From NCBI GenBank assembly GCA_003644825.1, contig QNDJ01000062.1, positions 1-7,577 of the forward strand: a DNA stretch of 7,577 nucleotides, given 5' to 3'. The DNA comes from B21-G16 sp003644825 [NCBI: Candidatus Zhuqueibacterota bacterium]. GTDB lineage: Bacteria > SM23-31 > B21-G16. The position numbers and the translations under genes are program-made. The notes beneath the pieces were generated by a model. The model was not told the origin of the DNA. It was given only the letters and a program-made list of their open reading frames with translations, and ran no database searches. Within the stretch, counting starts at the first letter, position 1. The number at the start of each line of letters is the position of its first letter. Shown here piece after piece: positions 1 through 5,891 of this stretch.

Positions 1-102
1 ATTTCAAAACAAGAAATAATGAAATTCGTAAAGCAATTTCCTCAAGAAGAAGCTGAAATAGATGGAGAAGTAGAACTATGGAGAGAGGATGAAGATAGAT
101 AA
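1..102 (+). CDS. C-terminal end of an unidentified upstream gene (partial)
   Basis: Frame 1 is open from the first base to a TAA at 100-102, giving 33 residues that begin ISKQEIMKFV and end in a strongly acidic tail (ELWREDEDR). The start lies outside the window. Nothing in this tail identifies a family. The stop lies inside the first codons of the next gene (14-base overlap in a different frame), which indicates co-transcription with the PglZ gene. Loci combining PglZ and a DUF1156 methylase usually also encode a large ATPase (BrxC- or DUF499-like), and this could be its C-terminus, but that is inference from context, not something visible in the residues. Confidence 0.6.
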   Translation: MSKQEIMKFVKQFPQEEAEIDGEVELWREDEDR

Positions 103-994
103 TGATTTTATAGAATCACTAATAATATGTGATGATCCAGTTCCTTATATCTGGAAGAGCCTGCTTAATATCTGGTTTAATTATACAGATAGCAATCTGA
201 AAGAGTATTATTATCAAGGAGAAGGAGATGCATTTTTATTTGAAGATTTCCTTTTAAAAACCTATAATGAATTTTTTACAAAAATACTTCCCAGAAAATG
301 CTTGAATGGGCCTTCACCTTTTCAGAATGCTACCGAAGGAGTTTGTTTTATAGTAATGGATGGAATGAGTATTCGTGAAGGAGTTTTATTATTTAAGACT
401 TTACAGAAACAAGGGTTTAATCCAAAAATAAATTATTATACATCCAGTATTCCATCAGATACTTTAAGCTTTAGAGAAAAAATTAAAACTGATTTGTATA
501 AGCATTGTAAATTCGTGGAGGTAAATAATCCTGAAAAGATAAGAATTTCCGATAAAGAATGCTATATCTGGTCTTATTTTCCGGATATTCTGTTAGACAA
601 AATTCAGGTTGGACATACAGTAATATCGGACCTGGAAAATATGTATAAAACTGTAGAAAAGATTATTTTTGAATTATTAGGAAAGATTAATTCAAAAAAG
701 ATTATAATTCTATCTGATCATGGTTATATACGTTCAGAACCCGGTTTTTCCTTTTCAGTTCCAGATACCAGAAAGAGAGAATTAAGAGAATTATTTGGAA
801 GTTCACGTTATATTTCAATGGATAAAGCTGACCTCACAGATCTGGTTCAGGAAGGATTAATTTTAGATTTTTCAGGATTTTATCTTGTTAAATCCCGATA
901 TACCTGGCCTATACCGGGAAAGTATAACATTTATCTTCACGGTGGCGTAAGTCTTATGGAATGTTTTGTACCAGTAATTGAAGTTTTAAAATAA
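89..994 (+). CDS. pglZ: Compact PglZ-domain protein (alkaline phosphatase superfamily)
   Basis: This is a 301-residue protein. Three landmarks of the PglZ/alkaline phosphatase fold are visible in order: a hydrophobic strand ending in an acidic turn, VCFIVMDGMS (D91), the likely metal or nucleophile site; SDHG at 209-212 (D210, H211), a metal-binding motif; and LHGGVSLMECFVPVIEV from residue 283 (H284), the typical PglZ C-terminal HGG...E..VPV signature. D166 or D181 could supply a further ligand. PglZ proteins are essential in BREX/Pgl phage-defence systems, although their exact substrate is not settled. Known BREX PglZ proteins are usually well over 600 residues, so this is close to a minimal domain with only about 80 residues in front. 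ATG 89 is the only usable start: an in-frame TAG lies at 71-73 and no other start codon follows it before 89. A purine-rich GAGAGAGG abuts the ATG with no spacer, so translation probably depends on coupling to the overlapping upstream gene. The TAA stop shares one base with the next ATG. The family call is good; catalytic activity is not proven. Confidence 0.8.
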   Translation: MKIDNDFIESLIICDDPVPYIWKSLLNIWFNYTDSNLKEYYYQGEGDAFLFEDFLLKTYNEFFTKILPRKCLNGPSPFQNATEGVCFIVMDGMSIREGVLLFKTLQKQGFNPKINYYTSSIPSDTLSFREKIKTDLYKHCKFVEVNNPEKIRISDKECYIWSYFPDILLDKIQVGHTVISDLENMYKTVEKIIFELLGKINSKKIIILSDHGYIRSEPGFSFSVPDTRKRELRELFGSSRYISMDKADLTDLVQEGLILDFSGFYLVKSRYTWPIPGKYNIYLHGGVSLMECFVPVIEVLK

Positions 995-1401
995 TGAGCA
1001 ATGTGAATATAAGAGACCCTTTATATGGATTCATTATATTAAACGATATAGAATCGAAAATTTTGGATTCATATCCTTTTCAAAGGCTTAGGTTTATCCA
1101 TCAATTAGGAACAACATCTTTTGTTTATCCTACAGGTTGCCATACCCGTTTTGAACATTCTCTGGGTGTTTTAAGATTGAGTACACGGTTGATTAAATGC
1201 CTGAAAGAACAGGAATTAACCATAAAAGAGATGGATGAAAAAGTTTTTAGACTATCAGCTATGCTTCATGATATTGGTCATGCTCCGTTTTCTCATATTG
1301 GGGAAGATATGATGTTATTTTCAAAGGGATTTGATCATGAAAAAATGACAATTAAAATTATAGAAGAGTCAGAAATCGGGGAAATATTAAAAAAAATTTA
1401 G
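994..1401 (+). CDS. HD-superfamily phosphohydrolase (SAMHD1/dGTPase-like), 5' part before a frame change
   Basis: The 135-residue N-terminal part of an HD-domain phosphohydrolase (COG1078 type, related to dNTP triphosphohydrolases). It opens with IRDPLYGFI, then FQRLRFIHQLG, the RFEHS motif (R52, H55) and MLHDIGHAPFSH (H92, D93). In SAMHD1 the matching residues are R164, H167, H206 and D207, three of them metal ligands. The fourth ligand, a downstream Asp, is encoded in the next frame (see 1464-2216). The frame ends at TAG 1399-1401, directly after a run of eight A. Alone this product would lack the last metal ligand and about two thirds of the protein, so it is probably inactive unless the ribosome or RNA polymerase shifts frame. 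The ATG overlaps the preceding stop by one base (TAATG) and no clear Shine-Dalgarno precedes it, which suggests reinitiation after the PglZ gene. Confidence 0.8.
   Translation: MSNVNIRDPLYGFIILNDIESKILDSYPFQRLRFIHQLGTTSFVYPTGCHTRFEHSLGVLRLSTRLIKCLKEQELTIKEMDEKVFRLSAMLHDIGHAPFSHIGEDMMLFSKGFDHEKMTIKIIEESEIGEILKKI
1389..1396 (+). other. A8 tract with A_AAA_AAA slippery heptamer; frame change inside the HD gene
   Basis: In the upstream frame the codons are TTA AAA AAA ATT TAG, so bases 1389-1395 form an exact A_AAA_AAA heptamer, the type used for -1 ribosomal frameshifting. A -1 slip here, or one extra A in the transcript, gives TTA AAA AAA AAT TTA GAT, which runs into the 3' frame and yields a continuous 407-residue HD protein. 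A GGGGA lies 6 bases upstream (1378-1382) and could act like the internal Shine-Dalgarno stimulator of dnaX. A 5-bp hairpin (1438-1442 with 1451-1455) starts about 40 bases downstream, too far for a standard stimulator. A loss of one A by mutation, or a homopolymer sequencing error, would look the same. Confidence 0.6.
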
Positions 1402-1463
1402 ATAATGAAAGTATAGATAGAATAAAGTTTATATCTACAGGTAAAGGTAAACCTGCATGTGAA

Positions 1464-2216
1464 TTGGATTCTATATTTACAACTTTATTAACTGGTGAAG
1501 CAGGAATAGATAGAATGGATTATCTCTTAAGGGATTCCTATTTTCTCGGTGTTGCGTATGGAAAATTCGATTTAGAAAGGCTTTTTGAAACTATATTGTA
1601 TAGGAAAAATGGTGAACCTCCGATAATGTGGGAAGAAGGCGGACAGCATGCTCTGGAACAGTTTATTCTTGCTAGATATTTTATGTTCTTGGAAGTATAT
1701 TTCCATAAAACACGAAGGATTCTGGATTACCATCTATCACAGGTAATAAAGGAATATATTAAAAATACCAAGAAAGAAGAATTTTATCCAACAGATATAG
1801 ATGAATATATTAAATTAAATGATATTGTGATATTTAATTGGATATTAGAAAATAAAGAAAATAGATGTGCTAAAAGAATAATAAGTAGAGAATTTTTTAG
1901 AAAAATAGAAAAAGAAAGTAGAGAACATCCTACTGATGAAGAAATATTTTTATGGGATGAGATAGAAAAGAAAATGAAAGATAACTTTAATGATAATGAT
2001 TACTACTTAGATAAGGCTGAAAAGTCTCCATTAAAATTTGAAAAAACTGATATTTCTATTTTGTTAAATAATAAGTCTGTGCAATTGCCTAAAAGGTCTG
2101 CACTGGTTAACTCTTTGAAGCCTATAAAAAAAAGAAGGATTTATGCTGATAAAGATAAAATAAGGGAAATTGAAGAATTTGTTAAAAATTTTTTTAAAAA
2201 TAAGAACGGAGGATAA
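1464..2216 (+). CDS. HD-superfamily phosphohydrolase, 3' part after the frame change
   Basis: This frame carries the rest of the HD phosphohydrolase. It is open upstream of 1464 back through the A8 tract, and the stretch 1395-1463 encodes NLDNESIDRI and onward, which fits the family, so the TTG at 1464 is only the first nominal start codon and is not preceded by a convincing ribosome-binding site. LTGEAGIDRMDYLLRDS supplies the missing ligand: D173, Y177 and D181 of the fused protein correspond to SAMHD1 D311, Y315 and D319. The helical part that follows (QFILARYFMFLEVYFHKTRR) is typical of COG1078 proteins. Past residue ~250 of the fusion the sequence is Lys/Glu/Asn-rich and unusually AT-rich. 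The joined length of 407 residues is normal for the family, and motifs on both sides of the junction are intact, which argues for a functional gene (frameshifted product or sequencing error) or a very recent inactivation. Likely role: hydrolysis of (d)NTPs, perhaps to starve or signal during infection; the substrate is not shown by sequence. Confidence 0.72.
   Translation: MDSIFTTLLTGEAGIDRMDYLLRDSYFLGVAYGKFDLERLFETILYRKNGEPPIMWEEGGQHALEQFILARYFMFLEVYFHKTRRILDYHLSQVIKEYIKNTKKEEFYPTDIDEYIKLNDIVIFNWILENKENRCAKRIISREFFRKIEKESREHPTDEEIFLWDEIEKKMKDNFNDNDYYLDKAEKSPLKFEKTDISILLNNKSVQLPKRSALVNSLKPIKKRRIYADKDKIREIEEFVKNFFKNKNGG
2208..2212 (+). promoter_or_regulatory. Strong Shine-Dalgarno (GGAGG) for the YwgA-like gene
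   Basis: GGAGG lies 6 bases before ATG 2219 and overlaps the last codons of the HD gene. It is the best ribosome-binding site in the window; most other junctions rely on overlap. The YwgA-like protein can therefore be made at a good level even when ribosomes terminate early at 1401 in the HD gene. Confidence 0.6.
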
Positions 2217-2218
2217 TT

Positions 2219-2728
2219 ATGCTAAAAAGGCTAGATGCGATATTGAAGCTTATTAAAAAGATAGGAGATTCTGTTGGTAAAACATTTATTCAAAAAGGAA
2301 TCTACATTTTACAGGAAGGGTTAAAAGAAGATTTGGGGTATAGTTTCAAACTATATATTTATGGTCCATATTCTAATGACCTTGCCAGTGATATAGATAC
2401 ATTACAAGATATAGGATTTATAAAAGTTGATTATGATCCAGGTGGATATGGTTACCTTATCGGGATAACACAAAAAGGAAGAAAATTCTTGAATGATAAA
2501 TCAATAGAAAATTCGGTACCAATGGAAAAAATAGATAAAATAATTTCTTTATTAGAAGGTGGAGGTGTTAAGAAAATGGAATTATTGGGAACATTACTTT
2601 ACTTTTCTAAACTTTCTAATAAAGACAAAGAGATAAAAGAATTGGTTAACTATGTAAAACCTCATTTCTCAGAAAAAGATATAGAAAGTGGTTTAGATTT
2701 ACTTAAAAAGGAAGAAATAGTAAAATGA
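2219..2728 (+). CDS. YwgA-like family protein, probable partner of the HD phosphohydrolase
   Basis: This 169-residue soluble protein has an N-terminal helical segment, then FIQKGIYILQEGL (23-35), SFKLYIYGPYSNDLASDI (42-59, with the GPYS turn at 49-52) and a winged-helix-like strand pair near 66-86 ending in TQKGRKFL. This pattern (QK..Y..Q, F.....GPYS..L..D...L...G.I) is what I associate with the uncharacterised YwgA family, and it has the general look of Panacea/DUF4065-type domains. As I recall, Bacillus subtilis has ywfO (HD phosphohydrolase) and ywgA close together, so the HD-YwgA pairing seen here is likely a conserved module. Its biochemical role is unknown; regulation or binding of the HD enzyme is an inference. 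It starts 3 bases after the HD stop with a GGAGG in front, and its TGA overlaps the methylase ATG (ATGA). Confidence 0.6.
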   Translation: MLKRLDAILKLIKKIGDSVGKTFIQKGIYILQEGLKEDLGYSFKLYIYGPYSNDLASDIDTLQDIGFIKVDYDPGGYGYLIGITQKGRKFLNDKSIENSVPMEKIDKIISLLEGGGVKKMELLGTLLYFSKLSNKDKEIKELVNYVKPHFSEKDIESGLDLLKKEEIVK

Positions 2729-5496
2729 AGCCAAAACCCATTGAAATAGACTTTCCTATTGAGCAGGTAAATGAGATTGCTGAACGTGAAGCTCATGCTA
2801 AAGAGAAATACAGGCCTATTTATTTTATACATAAATGGTGGGCAAGAAGGCTTGGTAGTGTGTTCAGAACTATTATTCTTTACAGCCTGCTGGATGAAAA
2901 TGCGAAAGTCCTTGAAGATAATGGTAGGTGGCGTCCTGTAACAAAAGAAGAACTGGAAACCCCCTGGCTCTTGTATTTAAAGGATGTTGATTTGGGCGGT
3001 AAAATTGTTCTAGACCCGATGATGGGTGGCGGCACAACCGTTATAGAAGCATTAAGGCTTGGATGTAAAGTTGTTGCTCAGGACTTAAACCCTGTAGCCT
3101 GGTTCCTTGTTAAAAAAATGGTTGAGCCTGTGGATATTGATTTACTTAAAGAAGGATTCAAAAAGTTAGAGATTCAAGTGGCAGATGAGATAAAACAGTA
3201 TTACCGAACAATTTGTCCTGTTTGCTTGAAAAAATACTGTAAATATAGTAAAGAAATTCCAGAGTTTGTTATAAAAGAAGTTTCTAAGAAACTGAGAGAA
3301 GTAGAAAAGCCTGAAGAACTTTACGAAAAATATTATTTTGAAGATACTAAAAATTATAAGGTTAATCCTGGACAGATAAGTATTTTAAAGAAAGTAAATA
3401 TCTTTGCTGATACGATGTATTACTTCTGGATTAAAGAGGTTACCTGTTTGAATTGTGGTGTAAAGGTTCCACTTTTTAGAGGATATATGCTTGCCAGGAA
3501 AAGAGATAAAAGTGGTTATTATGTAATTTGCCCTTTTTGTGGAAATCTTTTTGATGTTAAGGATTACAGGAAAGATACTGAATGCCCGAAATGTGATAGG
3601 CATTTTAACCCGGATAAAGATGGTAACGTGGAAGGAAAATATTACACCTGCCCTGAGTGCGGCCAGAAAAGTGTAATAATAGAGGCGATTCAGAGAAAAG
3701 GGAAACCTGCTGAAAGGCTTTATGCTGTGGAATACTACTGCCCTTCCTGTAATGAGAAAGGATATAAACAGGTAGATGAATTTGACCGGGCTCTGTTTGA
3801 AAAGGCAAGAAGTGAATACAAAAAAGTTGAACCCGAATGGATGGGTAAGTATGTGCCCGATACAAAAATACCTAAAGGACAGGAAACATACCCAAGACTC
3901 ATTAAGAATCACGGCTATAAATACTGGAAGGATATGTTTAATGAACGACAGCTTCTTTCTCTTGGAAAGCTTTTAAAAGCGATACTGGAAATAGATGTGG
4001 ATGAAAATGTGAGAGAGTTGTTGGTGATTACATTTTCTGATACCTTGAATTATCAGAATATATTGTGTGAATATAATCGAGTTGCAAATAAGTTAAAGGA
4101 ATTATTTAGTAAACATTCATTTCATACTTTAGTAAATCCTGTTGAAAATAATGTATGGAGTACAAAATACGGACTTGGAATATTTGATCATATAATAGAA
4201 AAAATTATAAAAGGCAAAATTTATAATAAAACTACTTTTGAAAAATATATAAAATTTAACAAGACATTTGAAAAAACATCTAAAGTAAAAATTAAATTTG
4301 AAGTTGCTAACTCTTTTAATAAAAATGGAAAAATAAAGCTTCACTGTGGTGATTCTTCATATATCTATATTCCAGATAACTCAGTTTATGCAGTAATAAC
4401 AGATCCGCCTTATTATGGAAATGTTGTGTATTCAGAACTCTCTGAGTTTTATTATTCCTGGCTGAGATTGGCACTGAAGAACAGGTATGAATATTTCCAG
4501 AGTGACCATATACCAAATTCAGCAGAGGTAATAGTTAATAAAGTTCAGGGAAAAGAAGAAAAAGATTTTATTGAGGGTTTAACTGCTATTTTTAAAGAAG
4601 CAGGTAAAAAATTAAAAGATGATGGTATAATGACCTTTACCTTTCACCATCAGGAAGAAAAAGCATGGGGTGCAGTTTTACAGTCTGTCCTTAATGCTGG
4701 ATTTTATATTGCTTCTATATATCCTGTTCAGTCAGAAAAAAGCACAAGTACACACATTTTCCAGAAAGCCAATGTTCGTTTTGATATGGTTGTGGTATGC
4801 CGAAAAAGGGAGAATGAACCTGAGAAAAAACACTGGTCAATCCTTGAAGATGAAATCTATTTTAAAGTAGAGGATGAATTGAAGAGAATGGAAAAACACA
4901 AGAAAAATCTGTCATCAGGAGATGTTTTTGTGGTTACCATTGGCAAATGCCTTGAGGTTTATTCCAAACATTATCCTGAAGTTTATAAAGAAGAAAACAG
5001 AGTTAGCATAGAAGAAGCCCTTTCTTCTATAAGGGAGATTGTGGATTCTCAGCTTATGCATACAAGGTTTAATCAGGTTGCATTGGAAACAGATACCCTG
5101 ACCGCTATTTATATTTTTTATTTAGCAGGTAAAACAAGCATCTCTTATGAATCCCTTAATAAAGCTTTAAGGATGAGAAACCTTGGAGTAAAAGCAGTAA
5201 TTGATGCTGGACTTGTGGAAAGAGAAGGAAGTCAATTACTTATTTTGACTCCTTTGGAACGAAAAGAAATTTTGGATACCAAGAAGAAAGAAAGTTTTTC
5301 TGTTATTGATAGAGTGCATTATCTTTACTGGCTTTATAATAATGATAAGTTTTTCTCCTTTGAAAATAACTTATTAGAAGATGAAAAAGTGTTGTGGAAT
5401 AATGATAGTGTATTTAAAGCACTGGATTACCTGAAAGAAATTGAAAATGGTAAAATCTATGAAGAAATAATGAAACTTATAAAGAGCAGGTGGTAG
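2725..5496 (+). CDS. DUF1156-type adenine-specific DNA methyltransferase with zinc-ribbon insert
   Basis: The 923-residue protein starts with the DUF1156 signature (FPIEQVNEIAEREA, then FIHKWWARR at 35-42). SAM-binding motif I follows: KIVLDPMMGGGTT (D97-T105) and AQDLNPVAW (118-126). The catalytic motif IV is TDPPYYGN at 559-566, the N6-adenine/N4-cytosine amino-methyltransferase type. Between them lies a large insert with six CxxC pairs: C164/C167, C241/C244, C269/C272, C287/C290, C309/C312 and C339/C342, enough for about three zinc ribbons, followed by a helical part with SDTLNYQN and HSFHTLVNPVENNVW. The core closes near FDMVVVCRKR (686-695). Residues ~700-923 are largely helical, with a possible winged helix around 803-845. 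Likely role: N6-adenine methylation of host DNA to mark self in a defence system. The ATG overlaps the YwgA stop (ATGA), with AAGGAAG about 10 bases upstream. No truncation is seen. Amino group target (A rather than C) is inferred from the family. Confidence 0.88.
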   Translation: MKPKPIEIDFPIEQVNEIAEREAHAKEKYRPIYFIHKWWARRLGSVFRTIILYSLLDENAKVLEDNGRWRPVTKEELETPWLLYLKDVDLGGKIVLDPMMGGGTTVIEALRLGCKVVAQDLNPVAWFLVKKMVEPVDIDLLKEGFKKLEIQVADEIKQYYRTICPVCLKKYCKYSKEIPEFVIKEVSKKLREVEKPEELYEKYYFEDTKNYKVNPGQISILKKVNIFADTMYYFWIKEVTCLNCGVKVPLFRGYMLARKRDKSGYYVICPFCGNLFDVKDYRKDTECPKCDRHFNPDKDGNVEGKYYTCPECGQKSVIIEAIQRKGKPAERLYAVEYYCPSCNEKGYKQVDEFDRALFEKARSEYKKVEPEWMGKYVPDTKIPKGQETYPRLIKNHGYKYWKDMFNERQLLSLGKLLKAILEIDVDENVRELLVITFSDTLNYQNILCEYNRVANKLKELFSKHSFHTLVNPVENNVWSTKYGLGIFDHIIEKIIKGKIYNKTTFEKYIKFNKTFEKTSKVKIKFEVANSFNKNGKIKLHCGDSSYIYIPDNSVYAVITDPPYYGNVVYSELSEFYYSWLRLALKNRYEYFQSDHIPNSAEVIVNKVQGKEEKDFIEGLTAIFKEAGKKLKDDGIMTFTFHHQEEKAWGAVLQSVLNAGFYIASIYPVQSEKSTSTHIFQKANVRFDMVVVCRKRENEPEKKHWSILEDEIYFKVEDELKRMEKHKKNLSSGDVFVVTIGKCLEVYSKHYPEVYKEENRVSIEEALSSIREIVDSQLMHTRFNQVALETDTLTAIYIFYLAGKTSISYESLNKALRMRNLGVKAVIDAGLVEREGSQLLILTPLERKEILDTKKKESFSVIDRVHYLYWLYNNDKFFSFENNLLEDEKVLWNNDSVFKALDYLKEIENGKIYEEIMKLIKSRW
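5488..5493 (+). promoter_or_regulatory. Shine-Dalgarno (AGGTGG) that decides the start at 5499
   Basis: AGGTGG ends 5 bases before ATG 5499 and lies over the end of the methylase gene. The in-frame GTG at 5490 falls inside this element and has no site of its own, so ATG 5499 is the better start for the following gene. Confidence 0.5.
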
Positions 5497-5498
5497 TA

Positions 5499-5891
5499 AT
5501 GGATATTGGTTTCAACATTATTAGAAAGAATAACCCGGATATTTTTAAAGAAAAAATCAGCATTATAAAGTTTCTCAAGTACCTTAATGAGGGTAAAAAG
5601 TTTCCACCTGATTTTGCTGTATATGGGCTTGATAGTCTCCTTTATTATGCCAAGAATAGAGATAAGATAGCAAAGTACATAAGAGATATACTTCTTGATA
5701 GTGCTAATAATCTTGTTGCTGGTAATTATATTATTCAACTGGTCATAGAGGGTGATATAAATGTTGTGGAAAGTGATGAAAGGCCCAGAATAGTTTATAA
5801 GAATGAAGAATTTTTCCTTTATCCTGTAATAGGCAGGGTAAAACGTATAGATTTAAAACATTTCTATGCACCACTTAATCTTCAATCATGA
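5499..5891 (+). CDS. Unrecognised 130-residue protein between methylase and helicase
   Basis: I do not recognise this family. The protein is 130 residues from ATG 5499 (133 if GTG 5490 is used). It has mixed charge, no signal peptide, no membrane segment and no cysteines. The first half looks helical (IFKEKISIIKFLKYLNEGKK, then YGLDSLLYYAKNRDKIAKYI at 42-61); the second half looks more beta-like and ends with FFLYPVIGRVKRIDLKHFYAP (105-125). It begins 2 bases after the methylase stop, and its TGA overlaps the helicase ATG (ATGA) with no Shine-Dalgarno for the helicase, so helicase translation probably depends on it. That coupling suggests a stoichiometric partner or adaptor of the helicase or methylase, which is inference only. 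The length, good start context and tight packing make it a real gene. Confidence 0.75.
   Translation: MDIGFNIIRKNNPDIFKEKISIIKFLKYLNEGKKFPPDFAVYGLDSLLYYAKNRDKIAKYIRDILLDSANNLVAGNYIIQLVIEGDINVVESDERPRIVYKNEEFFLYPVIGRVKRIDLKHFYAPLNLQS

Noticed and set aside
1438-1455. CAGGT/ACCTG hairpin as the stimulator of the A8 frameshift
   Set aside because: It has only 5 base pairs and starts about 40 bases after the slippery site, while known stimulators start within about 5-9 bases.
3385-3912. Antisense open frame of 175 codons, and other shorter frames on both strands within the methylase
   Set aside because: They lie inside the strongly supported methylase gene, have Phe/Ile/Ser-rich sequence without motifs, and have no ribosome-binding site; they are shadows.
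5490-5498. GTG 5490 as the start of the 130-residue protein
   Set aside because: The GTG lies within the AGGTGG that is ideally spaced for ATG 5499, so the later start is preferred.
5457-5738. Antisense open frame of 93 codons covering the methylase end and the 130-residue gene
   Set aside because: It is hydrophobic and low in complexity because it is the complement of Lys-rich coding sequence; the + strand genes with coupled junctions explain the region.
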